From assembly GCF_019890675.1 (NCBI RefSeq), contig NZ_JAIOAA010000006.1, forward strand, positions 124,001-188,000: 64,000 nucleotides of DNA, written 5' to 3'. Of this stretch, positions 25,988 to 35,049 are shown one piece after another. The notes under the pieces are model-generated. The model had not been told where the DNA came from and did no database searches. It saw only the letters and a list, made by a program, of their open reading frames with translations. Source of the DNA: Micromonospora sp. PLK6-60. Lineage in GTDB: Bacteria; Actinomycetota; Actinomycetes; Mycobacteriales; Micromonosporaceae. Each line of letters starts with the position of its first letter. The first letter of the stretch is position 1. The position numbers and the translations under genes were made by a program.

Positions 25988-26070
25988 CCGCCGCCTTTGC
26001 TCTGCTGCCGCGGAGGCAACAGAAAACCGCCTCGGGTGTTGCCTCGGCGGCAGCAGAGCAAAGGCGGCGA
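25988..26070. terminator. Strong hairpin, GCCTTTGCTCTGC stem (copy 2)
   Basis: The left arm 25988-26020 (with CCGCCTTTGCTCTGCTGCCG) pairs nearly perfectly over 31-33 bp with 26038-26070 (CGGCAGCAGAGCAAAGGCGG and flanks); the loop is 17 nt. It lies 232 bp beyond the hemB stop and could end the rex-hem transcript. The same stem sequence occurs at 10228-10366. Confidence 0.7.
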
Positions 26071-26111
26071 GTGGGGTCACCCGGGCTCCGGGCGCGACGG
26101 AACGCAGGACA

Positions 26112-26251
26112 GTCGGACGGCGTACCGCGCGGCGGACGCAACGCCCGCGAACGGCATACCGCGCGACGGACCGCACGACAGGCGAACGGCATACCGCGCG
26201 ACGGACCGCACGACAGGCGAACGGCATACCGCGCGGCAGACCGCAGGACAG
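26112..26251. repeat. 35-bp tandem repeat, four copies
   Basis: Copies start at 26112, 26147, 26182 and 26217, each beginning near GCGAACGGCATACCGCGCGA; copies 2 and 3 are practically identical, while 1 and 4 diverge. There are no spacers between units. It ends about 50 bp before the hemB stop, on the 3' side of that gene. Confidence 0.9.
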
Positions 26252-26301
26252 GGGGACGCCGGCGCCGTCGCGGCGGCGGACCGAGCGGTGGCGGGGCCGG
26301 T

Positions 26302-27285
26302 CTAGTAGCGCTCGCGGAGCAGCCGGGCCGCCTCGACCGCCCAGTAGGTGAGGATGATCTGCGCGCCGGCCCGGCGGATCGAGGTGAGCGTCTCCAGCAT
26401 CACCCGCTCGCGGTCGATCCAGCCGTTCGCGGCGGCCGCCTCGACCATCGCGTACTCGCCGGAGACCTGGTAGGCGGCGACCGGGACGTCCACCTCGGCC
26501 CGGACCGCCGACACCACGTCGAGGTAGGGCAGGGCGGGCTTGACCATCACCAGGTCGGCGCCCTCGGCCACGTCGAGCTTCACCTCGCGCAACGACTCCC
26601 GCAGGTTCGCCGGGTCCTGCTGGTAGGCGCGCCGGTCCCCCTCCAGCGCCGACTCCACCGCGTCGCGGAAGGGGCCGAAGAACGCGGAAGCGTACTTCAC
26701 GGCGTACGCCAGGACCGAGACGTCGGTGTGGCCGGCGGCGTCCAGGGCCCGGCGGACCACGCCCACCTGGCCGTCCATCATCCCGGACGGGCCGACCATG
26801 TGGACGCCGGCGTCGGCCTGGGCGACCGCCATCCGGGCGTACGCCTCCAGGGTGGCGTCGTTGTCCACGGCGCCGTCCGGGGTGAGCAGGCCGCAGTGCC
26901 CGTGCGAGGTGAACTCGTCCAGGCAGAGGTCGCTCATCACCACGGTGGCGTCGCCGACCTCGGCGACGACGTCCCGGATGGCGACGTTGAGGATGCCGTG
27001 CGGGTCCAGGCCACCCGAGCCGGACTCGTCCCGGGAGGCCGGCACCCCGAAGAGCATGATCCCGCCCACGCCGGCCTGGACCGCCTCCGCCGCGGCCTTG
27101 CGCAGCGAGTCCCGGGAGTGCTGGAGCACCCCCGGCAGCGACGCGATCTGCCGGGGCTCCGCCAGCCCCTCCTTGACGAACATCGGCACGACCAGCTCGG
27201 CCGGGTCGACGCGGGTCTCGGAGACGAGCCGGCGCACGGCCGCGTTGCGGCGCAGCCGGCGGGGCCGGATCTCGGGGTACGGCAT
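26302..27285 (-). CDS. hemB: Porphobilinogen synthase (delta-aminolevulinate dehydratase)
   Basis: 327 residues, the normal HemB length; the ATG at 27285 has GGGAGG 6 nt upstream. It condenses two 5-aminolevulinate molecules to porphobilinogen in the cytoplasm. Visible landmarks: [18 protein letters not shown], the metal-site loop [16 protein letters not shown], the two active-site lysines in [16 protein letters not shown] and [12 protein letters not shown], and YQVSGEYAM. The metal loop is a Cys/Asp mix rather than the three-Cys zinc type. Last gene of the rex-hem operon, 19 bp after the preceding gene. Confidence 0.97.
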   Translation of the reverse strand: MPYPEIRPRRLRRNAAVRRLVSETRVDPAELVVPMFVKEGLAEPRQIASLPGVLQHSRDSLRKAAAEAVQAGVGGIMLFGVPASRDESGSGGLDPHGILNVAIRDVVAEVGDATVVMSDLCLDEFTSHGHCGLLTPDGAVDNDATLEAYARMAVAQADAGVHMVGPSGMMDGQVGVVRRALDAAGHTDVSVLAYAVKYASAFFGPFRDAVESALEGDRRAYQQDPANLRESLREVKLDVAEGADLVMVKPALPYLDVVSAVRAEVDVPVAAYQVSGEYAMVEAAAANGWIDRERVMLETLTSIRRAGAQIILTYWAVEAARLLRERY

Positions 27286-27304
27286 GCGGGCCTCCCTGGA
27301 CGGA

Positions 27305-28885
27305 TCAGCGGAAGCGGAGCGCGGTCGGCCCCTGCACCTTCGAGCCGCGGCGCTGCTTGGCCGGCATGGCGGCCAGCTTTTCGCGCAGCTCGACGGCGTA
27401 GGCGGCGAGCGCCTCCACCAGGTCGGGCACCGAGGCGTGCTGCGGCTGCACGTCGACCCGCAGGCCGAACTCCGTCGCCGTCTCCGCCGTCTTGGGCCCG
27501 ATGACAGCGACAACGGTACGCGCGTGCGGCTTCCCGGCGATACCGACCAGGTTGCGCACCGTCGAGGACGACGTGAAGAGCACCGCGTCGAACCCACCCG
27601 ACTTGATCGCGTCCCGGATCTCGGCCGGCGGCGGAGCGGCCCGGACGGTCCGGTACGCGGTCACGTCGTCGACCTCCCAGCCGCGCTCGGTGAGCCCGGC
27701 GGCCAGCGTCTCGGTGGCGATGTCGGCGCGCGGCAGCAGCACCCGGCCCACCGGGTCGAGCACCTCGTCGTGCGGCGAGAACTCGGCCAGCAGGCCCTCC
27801 GAGGACTGCTCCCCGGAGGGGATCAGCTCCGGCTGGATGCCGAAGGCGCGGACCGCGTCGGCGGTCGCCTCGCCGATGCAGGCGATCTTGACGCCGCCGA
27901 AGTGGCGGGCGTCCAGGCCGTGCTCGGCGAACTTCTCCCAGACCGCCCGGACCGCGTTCACCGAAGTGAAGATCACCCAGGCGTACCGGCCGTCGACCAG
28001 GCCCTTGACCGCCCGCTCCATCTGCGCCGGGGTGCGCGGCGGCTCCACCGCGATGGTCGGCACCTCGCACGGGATGGCCCCGTACGCGCGCAGCCGCGCG
28101 CTCATCGCGCCGGCCTGCTCCTTGGTCCGGGGGACGAGCACCTTCCAGCCGTACAGCGGGCGGTTCTCCCACCAGCTCAGCTTGTCCCGCTGGCCCACGC
28201 CCTCACCGATGGTGAGCACCACCCGGCCGGTGAAGCCGAGCGCCGCCGCGACGAAGGAGTCCACGGTCGACGTGGTGGTGTACTGCGTCTCGCCGGTGCC
28301 GTCGCCGGTCACGCCGACGCCGGTGGTGCCGTCCACCCCGGCGGCCAGCAGGCCGTCCCGGACGGCGGCCAGGTCACCGGCGTCCACGGCCAGCGCCAGC
28401 GAGCCCCGGGTGACGGCGGCGGCGAGCGCGTCGAAGTCCAGCGTGCTGACGTCCTCGGCGTCGGCGACGGTGCGTACGCCCGGCAGCGGGACGCCCGCGT
28501 AGGTGGCCACACCCGCGGCCTGGCCCACCCCCGGCACCACCTCGAAGTGCGCGGCGGTGCGCGCCACCGCCTGCACCTCCTTGACCACCGAGTCGTGGCC
28601 GAACGGGTCGCCGGCCACCAGGTGCACCGCGTTCTGCCCGGAGCGGGCCGCGGAGATCAGCACCTTCGCCACGTCCCCCGGCACGCCCTCGGCGGGGCTG
28701 AACTCGGCGTCGGACCTGGCCTGGCCGCGGACGTGGGTCAGCAGCGACTCGGGGACTCCCCGGTCGTACACCACGTGGTCGGCCTCGACCAGGGCGTCGA
28801 GCGCCCGGCGGGTCAGCAGGCCCGGGTCGCCGGGGCCGGCCCCGACGAAAGCGATCCGGCCTACGGGCTTACGGGTGCGGGTCAT
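27305..28885 (-). CDS. hemD: Uroporphyrinogen-III C-methyltransferase / uroporphyrinogen-III synthase fusion
   Basis: 526 residues with two enzymes in one chain. Residues 9-245 are a tetrapyrrole methylase: [23 protein letters not shown] and LVAGDPFGH, which makes precorrin-2 toward sirohaem and cobalamin. Residues about 265-500 are the HemD synthase fold ([63 protein letters not shown]), which closes hydroxymethylbilane to uroporphyrinogen III. The fusion is common in actinobacteria. The start overlaps the hemC stop by 4 bp. Confidence 0.95.
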   Translation of the reverse strand: MTRTRKPVGRIAFVGAGPGDPGLLTRRALDALVEADHVVYDRGVPESLLTHVRGQARSDAEFSPAEGVPGDVAKVLISAARSGQNAVHLVAGDPFGHDSVVKEVQAVARTAAHFEVVPGVGQAAGVATYAGVPLPGVRTVADAEDVSTLDFDALAAAVTRGSLALAVDAGDLAAVRDGLLAAGVDGTTGVGVTGDGTGETQYTTTSTVDSFVAAALGFTGRVVLTIGEGVGQRDKLSWWENRPLYGWKVLVPRTKEQAGAMSARLRAYGAIPCEVPTIAVEPPRTPAQMERAVKGLVDGRYAWVIFTSVNAVRAVWEKFAEHGLDARHFGGVKIACIGEATADAVRAFGIQPELIPSGEQSSEGLLAEFSPHDEVLDPVGRVLLPRADIATETLAAGLTERGWEVDDVTAYRTVRAAPPPAEIRDAIKSGGFDAVLFTSSSTVRNLVGIAGKPHARTVVAVIGPKTAETATEFGLRVDVQPQHASVPDLVEALAAYAVELREKLAAMPAKQRRGSKVQGPTALRFR

Positions 28886-29850
28886 TCTGTGCTCCCAAGT
28901 TGCTGGGTCCCCGGGCCGGCGTGTCCTTCTTGGCCGAGGATCGAGTCGGCGCCGAGTTCGAGGAGTTCGGCGGCGAGTGCCTTGCCGATCTCCGCCGCGT
29001 CGGCGGGCGTTCCGGTGCGGGACAGCCGGAGGTCACGGGAACCGTCCGGGCTGATCACCGCCCCGCGCAGGTAGATCTCTTCACCGGTCTCACCCTCGGC
29101 GAGTTCGCCGTAGGCGGCCACGGGTGCGCTGCACCCGGCCTCCAGGGTGGCCAGCAGGGCCCGTTCCGCGACGACCGCGGCTCGGGACGGTGCGTGGTCG
29201 AGCGCGGCGAGCAGCTCGACCAGGTCGTGGTCGTCGACCCGGCACTCCACCGCGAGCGCGCCCTGGGCGGGCGCGGGCAGCATCAGCATCGGGTCGAGCG
29301 TTTCGGTGATCACGTCGGCCCGGCCGATCCGGGCCAGCCCGGCCCGGGCCAGCACGACGGCGTCGAGGTCGGCGTCCGGGCCGAGCACCCGGCCCAGCCG
29401 GGTGTCGATGTTGCCCCGGATCGGCGTGACCTCCAACTGCAGGCCGAGGGCGTGCAGCTGGGCGATGCGGCGCAGCGCGCCGGTGCCGATCCGGGCGCCG
29501 GGCGGCAGCTCGGCCAGCGTACGGCCGCCCTGGGCGACCAGCGCGTCCCGCGGGTCCTGCCGCGGCGGCACCGCCGCGATGTGCAGGCCCGGGGCGTCCG
29601 CGGTGGGCAGGTCCTTGTAGGAGTGCACCGCGAAGTCGATGGTGCCGGCGGTCAGCGCGTCCCGCAGCGCCGACACGAACACGCCGACGCCGAGCCGGTG
29701 CACCGGGGCCGACGAGCGGTCGCCGGCGGTGATCACCTCGACCAGCTCGACCGGCCGGCCGGTGGCCGCGGTCAGCGCCTCGGCGACGTGCCCGGACTGG
29801 GCCATCGCCAGGGTGCTGCCCCGGGTACCGAGGCGCAGGGGGGCGCTCAT
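28882..29850 (-). CDS. hemC: Hydroxymethylbilane synthase (porphobilinogen deaminase)
   Basis: 322 residues. It polymerises four porphobilinogens into hydroxymethylbilane. The N-terminus LRLGTRGSTLAMAQSGHVA is the HemC signature; DFAVHSYKDLPT and RGNIDTRLGRV are substrate-site motifs. Cys240 in LEAGCSAPVAAYGEL holds the dipyrromethane cofactor. The start overlaps the hemA stop by 4 bp (ATGA) and the stop overlaps the hemD start by 4 bp, so translation is coupled along the operon. Confidence 0.97.
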   Translation of the reverse strand: MSAPLRLGTRGSTLAMAQSGHVAEALTAATGRPVELVEVITAGDRSSAPVHRLGVGVFVSALRDALTAGTIDFAVHSYKDLPTADAPGLHIAAVPPRQDPRDALVAQGGRTLAELPPGARIGTGALRRIAQLHALGLQLEVTPIRGNIDTRLGRVLGPDADLDAVVLARAGLARIGRADVITETLDPMLMLPAPAQGALAVECRVDDHDLVELLAALDHAPSRAAVVAERALLATLEAGCSAPVAAYGELAEGETGEEIYLRGAVISPDGSRDLRLSRTGTPADAAEIGKALAAELLELGADSILGQEGHAGPGTQQLGSTE

Positions 29851-31241
29851 CGCTCACCTCCGGTGTTCGGGACGTCGGCGGTCGCGGCGGCGACCTCGGC
29901 CACCCCGAAGGACGGCCGGCCGGCGCGCTCGGGCTCCACCACGTCGGGCACGGTGTCGACCGGCGAGGTCTGCGGCACCTGGAGGTCGAACAGCTCGCGC
30001 AGCAGCGCCGCGTACTGGTCGCCGCCCGGCTCGGCGGCGAGCTGGCGGACCCGCACGGTGGGCTGGTGCAGCAGCCGCTGCACCACCCGGTGCACCGTCC
30101 GGGCGACCTCGGCACGCTGGTCGTCGGTGAGGTCGGGGCGGCGCTGGGCGAGCCGGCGCAGCTCGGCGGTGACCACGTCGTCGGCCCGCCCGCGCAGGGC
30201 CGCCACGGTGGGCGCCACGTCCGCGCCGCGCAGCCAGGACAGGAACGCCTCCACCTCGGCGGCGACGATCCGGGTGACCTCGGCGGCGTCGGCGGCGGCC
30301 GGTCCGTCGGCGAGCACGGCGGCCATCCGGTCGATGTCGATGACCTCGACCCCGGGCAGCTCGGCGACGCCCACCTCGACGTCGCGGGGCACGGCGAGGT
30401 CGAGCAGCACCAGCGGCCCGCGCCCGGCGTCCCGGCCGCGCAGCGCCCGGGTCACCACGTCCAGGGTGAGGACCGGTTCGGTGGCCGCCGTGGCGGCCAC
30501 TACGATGTCCACTGTGGCGAGCGCGGCGACGAGTTCGGCCATCGGGACCGCCTGCGCGCCGTACGACTCGGCCAGCCGCACCGCCCGCTCGGCCCCCCGG
30601 TTGGTGACGGTGAGCGGCCCGGCGCCCAGCCGGGACAGCGTCGCCACGCCGAGCGAGCCCATCGCCCCGGCGCCGACCACCATGGCCGGACGCCCGGTGA
30701 GGTCGCCGTCGAGGTGGCCGGCGGCCAGCTCCAGCGCGGCGCTGACCACGCTCTGGCCGGCCCGGTCGATGTTGGTCTCGGCGTGGGCCCGCTTCCCCAC
30801 CCGCAGCGCCTGCTGCATCAGCTCGTGCACCAGCCGGCCGGCCGAGTCCGCCCCGGCGGCCCAGTGGTACGCGTCGCGGAGCTGGCCGAGGATCTGCGCC
30901 TCGCCGACCACCATCGAGTCGAGGCCGGCGGCGACCCGGAAGACGTGGTCGACCGCGGCGGAGTCGTAGTGCACGTAAAGGTGGTTGGCCAGGGTGGCCG
31001 GCGGCGCGCCGGCCTGCTCGGCGAGGACCGCGCAGATGTCACCGAGGCCGCCGTGGAAGCCGGAGACCGCCGCGTACACCTCCACCCGGTTGCAGGTGGA
31101 GACGAGCACGGCCTCGGCGACGTACGGCTGGGCGACCAGGCGGTCCAGGGTGCGGGTGAGTTCGGCGGGGGCCACGGCCAGCCGCTCCAGGGTGGCGACC
31201 GGGGCGGTGCGGTAGGACGCGCCGACGACGAGCAGTTTCAC
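29847..31241 (-). CDS. hemA: Glutamyl-tRNA reductase
   Basis: 464 residues from GTG 31241 (AGGAGG 9 nt upstream). It reduces glutamyl-tRNA to glutamate-1-semialdehyde, the committed step of tetrapyrrole synthesis. Catalytic Cys50 lies in LVSTCNRVEVYA; GEAQILGQLRDAY and the Rossmann MVVGAGAMGSLGVATL (NADPH) follow; a helical dimerisation tail ends the protein. It overlaps rex by 4 bp. The tail is longer than in E. coli and Ala-rich. Confidence 0.96.
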   Translation of the reverse strand: MKLLVVGASYRTAPVATLERLAVAPAELTRTLDRLVAQPYVAEAVLVSTCNRVEVYAAVSGFHGGLGDICAVLAEQAGAPPATLANHLYVHYDSAAVDHVFRVAAGLDSMVVGEAQILGQLRDAYHWAAGADSAGRLVHELMQQALRVGKRAHAETNIDRAGQSVVSAALELAAGHLDGDLTGRPAMVVGAGAMGSLGVATLSRLGAGPLTVTNRGAERAVRLAESYGAQAVPMAELVAALATVDIVVAATAATEPVLTLDVVTRALRGRDAGRGPLVLLDLAVPRDVEVGVAELPGVEVIDIDRMAAVLADGPAAADAAEVTRIVAAEVEAFLSWLRGADVAPTVAALRGRADDVVTAELRRLAQRRPDLTDDQRAEVARTVHRVVQRLLHQPTVRVRQLAAEPGGDQYAALLRELFDLQVPQTSPVDTVPDVVEPERAGRPSFGVAEVAAATADVPNTGGER

Positions 31242-32008
31242 GTGCCGATCGCCTCCTGGGTGTCGGTTGCCGCGAGCCCGCCGGGCAGGGCGGTCAGGCC
31301 GGTCCCGCCGGTGGCGGGCAGCGCGGTCAGCGACGCCTTGCGGTGCTCGTGGAAGGACAGGATCTGCAACTCGATGGCGAGGTCGACCTTGCGCACGTCG
31401 ACACCGTCCGGCACCGAGAGTACGCACGGCGCGAAGTTGAGGATGCTCGTGACGCCGGCGGTGACCAGCTGGTCGGCGACGGCCTGGGCGGCCGGCGCCG
31501 GGGTGGCGATCACGCCGATCGAGATCGACTCCTCGGCGGCGACCCGGGCCAGCTCGTCGACGTGCTGGACGACCAGGCCGTTGATCTCCTCGCCGACCCG
31601 GGAGCGGTCCGCGTCGAAGAGGGCGGCGATGCGGAAGCCGCGGCTGGCGAAGCCGTCGTAGCCGGCCAGGGCGTGACCGAGGTTACCCACGCCGACCAGC
31701 GCGACCGACCGGCACTGGGTGAGCCCGAGCACGTACTCGATCTGCTCGATCAGCAGCCCGAGGTCGTAGCCCACCCCCCGGGTGCCGTACGAGCCGAGCT
31801 GGGAGAGGTCCTTGCGGAGCTTGGCGGAGTTGACCCCGGCGGCACCGGCCAGCCCCTCGCTGGAGACCGTCTCGTGCCCGGCCTCGGCGAGATTGTGCAG
31901 GGCACGGAGGTATTCCGGGAGCCGCGCGACGGTCGCCTCCGGCAGGTCCGGAAGCGCCGGTACGGCACCGGCGCGGCCGGGCGCGCCAGGGTGACGATGC
32001 TGACTCAT
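31238..32008 (-). CDS. rex: Redox-sensing transcriptional repressor Rex
   Basis: 256 residues from ATG 32008. A winged helix (LPEYLRALHNLAEAGHETVSSEGLAGAAGVNSAKLRKDLSQLGSYG, split here by residue 70) reads DNA. The Rossmann part VALVGVGNLGHALAGYDGF binds NADH/NAD+. High NADH releases Rex from DNA, raising expression of respiratory genes. First gene of the rex-hemACDB operon, an arrangement known from Streptomyces coelicolor where Rex represses its own operon. A matching operator lies 120 bp upstream. Confidence 0.96.
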   Translation of the reverse strand: MSQHRHPGAPGRAGAVPALPDLPEATVARLPEYLRALHNLAEAGHETVSSEGLAGAAGVNSAKLRKDLSQLGSYGTRGVGYDLGLLIEQIEYVLGLTQCRSVALVGVGNLGHALAGYDGFASRGFRIAALFDADRSRVGEEINGLVVQHVDELARVAAEESISIGVIATPAPAAQAVADQLVTAGVTSILNFAPCVLSVPDGVDVRKVDLAIELQILSFHEHRKASLTALPATGGTGLTALPGGLAATDTQEAIGT

Positions 32009-32127
32009 GAGACTCCGTGCGGTGCGATCCTCGGCCGGCTCCGCAGCCCGGCCGTTCTGGGACCCCCGCGCGCGGCCGGGTTCACCGGTCGTGCTAGCGG
32101 GGCGCGTCGGAACTACAGCGTAGGCGC

Positions 32128-32145
32128 TTGTGAAGACGCGCACAA
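32128..32145. promoter_or_regulatory. Rex operator (ROP site)
   Basis: TTGTGAAGACGCGCACAA reads as TTGTGAA-N4-CGCACAA; the Streptomyces Rex site is TGTGAAC/T-type halves around a short spacer (TTGTGAAnnnnTTCACAA), so only two of 14 half-site bases differ. It lies 120 bp upstream of the rex start, where it would make the haem operon self-repressed by Rex and induced under oxygen limitation. Confidence 0.8.
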
Positions 32146-32331
32146 ATCGCGATCTTGCTGACTCGCGACGCCCCTCCACCAGCTCCTCCATTCCACAAGA
32201 TCGATCCGGCCGCCCCCGCCGACGCCGCCCGCCGATTATTGCTCAATTACGACTTCTCTGACCAATCGCGCGCGTGTCGTCGCGCTGCGTCACCACGCCG
32301 ACGGGGCGCATCTCACCTTCCGGGCCGCGGC

Positions 32332-32402
32332 GGGGTAGGGAAAACCCCACCCCGGAGACACCGGCTCGCAGGATGGGCCGCGGCGGGCGGTTTTCCTAGC
32401 CT
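32332..32402 (+). promoter_or_regulatory. Promoter and palindrome of the two-component operon
   Basis: GGGGTAGGGAAAACCCCACC plus CC (32332-32353) is an inverted repeat with 8 of 9 paired bases around AAAA. A -10-like TAGCCT lies at 32397-32402, six bases before the ATG at 32409, and no Shine-Dalgarno is visible. The palindrome may be the binding site of the partner response regulator. Confidence 0.45.
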
Positions 32403-32408
32403 GGGTGC

Positions 32409-33704
32409 ATGACCGCCGTATCCCTGGACACCGTCCCGTCGCCGCTGGGCGGCCTGGCCCGCCGGCTGCTGCGCGACACCGCGTACGTGCTGCTCGGCCT
32501 CCCGCTCGCGGTGATCGGCTTCGTGGTCGCCGTGGCGGGAATCTCACTCAGCGCCGGCCTCCTGGTGACCACGCTGGGCCTGCCGGTCCTCGCCGGCACC
32601 CTCTACGCCATCCGCGCCCTGGCCGACCTGGAGCGGTTCCGGCTGCCCGGCGTGCTCCGCCGACCCCGGATCCGCCCGGTCTACCGCGGCCCGCGCCCCG
32701 GCGCCGGGTTCTGGGGCCGGGTGCTCACCCCGATGCGCGACGCGCAGTCCTGGCTCGACGTCACCCACGCGCTGTTCAAGCTGCCGGTGGCGCTGCTCAC
32801 CTTCGTCCCGCTGCTGGTCTGGTGGGCGGTCGCGATCACCGGCTCGCTCTACTGGGCGTACGACTGGGCCATCCCGCGCGGGCCGGGCGACCAGGACCTC
32901 AGCCAGCTGATCGGGATGGGCGACGGGGTGGCCGCGCGGATCTTCCTGAACGTCGCCATCGGGGTGTTCTTCCTGTTCACCCTGCCCCTGATGGCGCGCG
33001 GCTGCGCGCTGCTGCAGGCCGCGTTCGCCCGGTCCCTGCTGACCGGCGTGGCCGAGATGCGCAACCGGATCAACACCCTGGAGGACCAGAAGCGGGCCGC
33101 CGCGTCCGCCGAGGCGAGCGCCCTGCGCCGGCTGGAACGCGACATCCACGACGGCCCGCAGCAGCGGCTGGTCCGGCTCGCGATGGACCTGAGCCGGGCC
33201 CGGCAGCAGCTCGCCGGGGATCCGGAGGCGGCCGGCCGGACCCTGGACGAGGCGGTCGCCCAGACCCGGGAGACCCTGGGCGAGCTGCGCACCCTGTCCC
33301 GGGGCATCGCCCCGCCGATCCTGGTCGACCGGGGGCTGCCCAGCGCGCTGGCCGCGCTCGCCGGCCGCTCGCTGGTCCCGGTGGAGCTGGCCGTCGAGCC
33401 CGAACTCGGCACCCCCGCCGGGCGCCTCGACCCGGCGCTGGAGAACACCGCGTACTTCGTGGTCGCCGAGGCGCTCACCAACGTGGCCAAGCACAGCGGG
33501 GCGACCCGGTGCCAGGTGACGGTCGCCCGCCGGGTGGGTCGGCTGGAGATCGCGGTCGTCGACGACGGGGTGGGCGGCGCGCACCTGGCCAAGGGGCACG
33601 GGCTGGCCGGGGTGGCCGACCGGATCCGGGCCACCGGCGGGACGCTGGACGTGCTGAGCCCGGCCGGCGGCCCCACCGAGCTGTACGTCGAGCTGCCCCG
33701 GTGA
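32409..33704 (+). CDS. Sensor histidine kinase, NarL-partner type
   Basis: 431 residues, probably translated leaderless. The N-terminal 210 residues are a membrane Sensor domain with about four helices (VLLGLPLAVIGFVVAVAGI, LLVTTLGLPVLAGTLY, VALLTFVPLLVWWAV, GVFFLFTLPLMA). The dimerisation box has phospho-acceptor His247 in LERDIHDGPQQRLVRLAMDL (HisKA_3). The ATPase part has VAEALTNVAKHSGA and the G-box VDDGVGG...GHGLAGVADR. The stop overlaps the regulator start by 4 bp, so the two form one signalling unit. Stimulus unknown. Confidence 0.92.
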   Translation: MTAVSLDTVPSPLGGLARRLLRDTAYVLLGLPLAVIGFVVAVAGISLSAGLLVTTLGLPVLAGTLYAIRALADLERFRLPGVLRRPRIRPVYRGPRPGAGFWGRVLTPMRDAQSWLDVTHALFKLPVALLTFVPLLVWWAVAITGSLYWAYDWAIPRGPGDQDLSQLIGMGDGVAARIFLNVAIGVFFLFTLPLMARGCALLQAAFARSLLTGVAEMRNRINTLEDQKRAAASAEASALRRLERDIHDGPQQRLVRLAMDLSRARQQLAGDPEAAGRTLDEAVAQTRETLGELRTLSRGIAPPILVDRGLPSALAALAGRSLVPVELAVEPELGTPAGRLDPALENTAYFVVAEALTNVAKHSGATRCQVTVARRVGRLEIAVVDDGVGGAHLAKGHGLAGVADRIRATGGTLDVLSPAGGPTELYVELPR

Positions 33705-34372
33705 GCCGGCGGGCCCTGCGGGTGGTGCTCGCGGACGACGCCGTACTGCTCCGGGAGGGGCTGGTCCGGCTGCTGACCGAGTCCGGGCACCAGGTGGTGG
33801 CCGCCGTCGGCGACGGGGACGCGCTGGTGGCGGCGGTGGTCGCGCACCGGCCCGACGTGTCGCTGGTGGACGTCCGGATGCCACCGACGCACACCGACGA
33901 GGGGCTGCGCGCGGCGGTCACCGCCCGCCGGCTGGTGCCGCGTACGCCGGTCCTGGTGCTCTCCCAGTACGTCGAGGTGTCGTACGCCGACGACCTGCTG
34001 GCCACCACCGGCGGGGCCGGCGGCGGCGGGATCGGCTATCTGCTGAAGGACCGGGTCGCCGCGATCGACGAGTTCCTGGACGCGCTGGCCCGGGTGGCCG
34101 ACGGCGGTACGGTGCTCGACCCGGAGGTGGTCGCCCAACTCCTGGTGCGGCGCCGCCGCGACGACCCGCTGGCCGCCCTCACCCCGCGCGAACGCGAGGT
34201 GCTGGGCCTGATGGCCGAGGGCCGCTCCAACCCCGCCATCGCCCGCGCCCTGGTGGTCAGCGACGGCGCGGTGGAGAAGCACATCCGCAACATCTTCACC
34301 AAGCTCGACCTGCCTCCCGACGCCGACGACCACCGCCGCGTCCTGGCCGTCCTCGCCTACCTGCGGCCCTGA
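33701..34372 (+). CDS. NarL/FixJ-family response regulator
   Basis: 223 residues from GTG 33701, overlapping the kinase stop. The receiver domain has the acidic pocket ADD (12-13) and phospho-Asp57 in VSLVDVRMPP, Lys in LLKDR. The C-terminal LuxR-type HTH LTPREREVLGLMAEGRSNPAIARALVVSDGAVEKHIRNIFTKL binds DNA. It may control its own promoter through the palindrome at 32332. Confidence 0.93.
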   Translation: MSRRALRVVLADDAVLLREGLVRLLTESGHQVVAAVGDGDALVAAVVAHRPDVSLVDVRMPPTHTDEGLRAAVTARRLVPRTPVLVLSQYVEVSYADDLLATTGGAGGGGIGYLLKDRVAAIDEFLDALARVADGGTVLDPEVVAQLLVRRRRDDPLAALTPREREVLGLMAEGRSNPAIARALVVSDGAVEKHIRNIFTKLDLPPDADDHRRVLAVLAYLRP

Positions 34373-34376
34373 CCGG

Positions 34377-35027
34377 TCAGGAGAGGGTGCGGGCGAGGGT
34401 CACCGCCTCGGTGAGGGTGTCCGCCACCGGGTGCGAGGTGGTGCGCAGGTGGGCCGGGTCGGAGAAGCCGCCGGCGTAGAGGACGCAGCGGGCGCCCACC
34501 GAGACCGCGGCGTCCGCGTCGTCGATCGAGTCGCCGATCAGCACCACCTCGGCTCCGGTCAGGCCCAGCTCGGCGAGGTGCTTCTCCAGCCACTCGGCCT
34601 TCGGGCCGCCGCCGACCTGCGCGCGCAGCCCGTCCACCCGGCTGAAGTGCCCGGTCAGCCCGTAGGTGTGCACGGTCGGCACCAGCTCGTCGTGGAACCA
34701 CATGGAGAGCAGGGACTGGCTGCCCGGCCAGGCGGCGATCGCCGTCGTCGCGTCGTCGGCCAGCGCGCAGCTGGCCAGCCCGGCCCGGTACGCGTCGTGG
34801 AAGATCCGGTCCAGCGCGCCGAACGCCTCGGCGTCGACCGCCCGCCCCAGCATCTCCGCGTAGTAGTCGGCGATCGGCCGGCGGAACCGGACCCGGTGCT
34901 CGGCGGCGGTCACCGACGGGCCGCCGGCGCTGGCGAAGGCCGCGTTGGTGGCCCGCACCACCAGGTCGAGGTCGTTGAGCAGGGTGCCGTTCCAGTCCCA
35001 CACCAGGTGGTGCCGCGTCGAGGTCAT
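34377..35027 (-). CDS. HAD-family hydrolase (phosphoglycolate-phosphatase-like)
   Basis: 216 residues. The nucleophile motif is VWDWNGTLLNDLD, where the usual DxDxT is DWNGT, as in a known HAD subgroup; motif IV is VLIGDSIDDADAA. It is probably a small-molecule phosphatase. A -10-like TATGGT lies six bases before the ATG and no ribosome site is seen. It converges on the two-component operon only 4 bp apart. The corresponding position near Streptomyces bldN also has such a gene, as far as I recall. Confidence 0.85.
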   Translation of the reverse strand: MTSTRHHLVWDWNGTLLNDLDLVVRATNAAFASAGGPSVTAAEHRVRFRRPIADYYAEMLGRAVDAEAFGALDRIFHDAYRAGLASCALADDATTAIAAWPGSQSLLSMWFHDELVPTVHTYGLTGHFSRVDGLRAQVGGGPKAEWLEKHLAELGLTGAEVVLIGDSIDDADAAVSVGARCVLYAGGFSDPAHLRTTSHPVADTLTEAVTLARTLS

Positions 35028-35049
35028 CAGCGCACCATAGCGGGGACGG

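Larger units (their letters stand above)
25757..26301. other. 545-bp noncoding region downstream of hemB
   Basis: It lies between the hemB stop and the XRE start, both genes on the minus strand. Frames through it are Arg/Pro-rich with no family resemblance. It holds the second copy of the GCCTTTGCTCTGC inverted repeat and a 35-bp tandem repeat, listed separately. Confidence 0.8.

Noticed and set aside
25988..26070. Integron attC site
   Set aside because: Long hairpin, but the characteristic GTTRRRY core and an integrase are missing.
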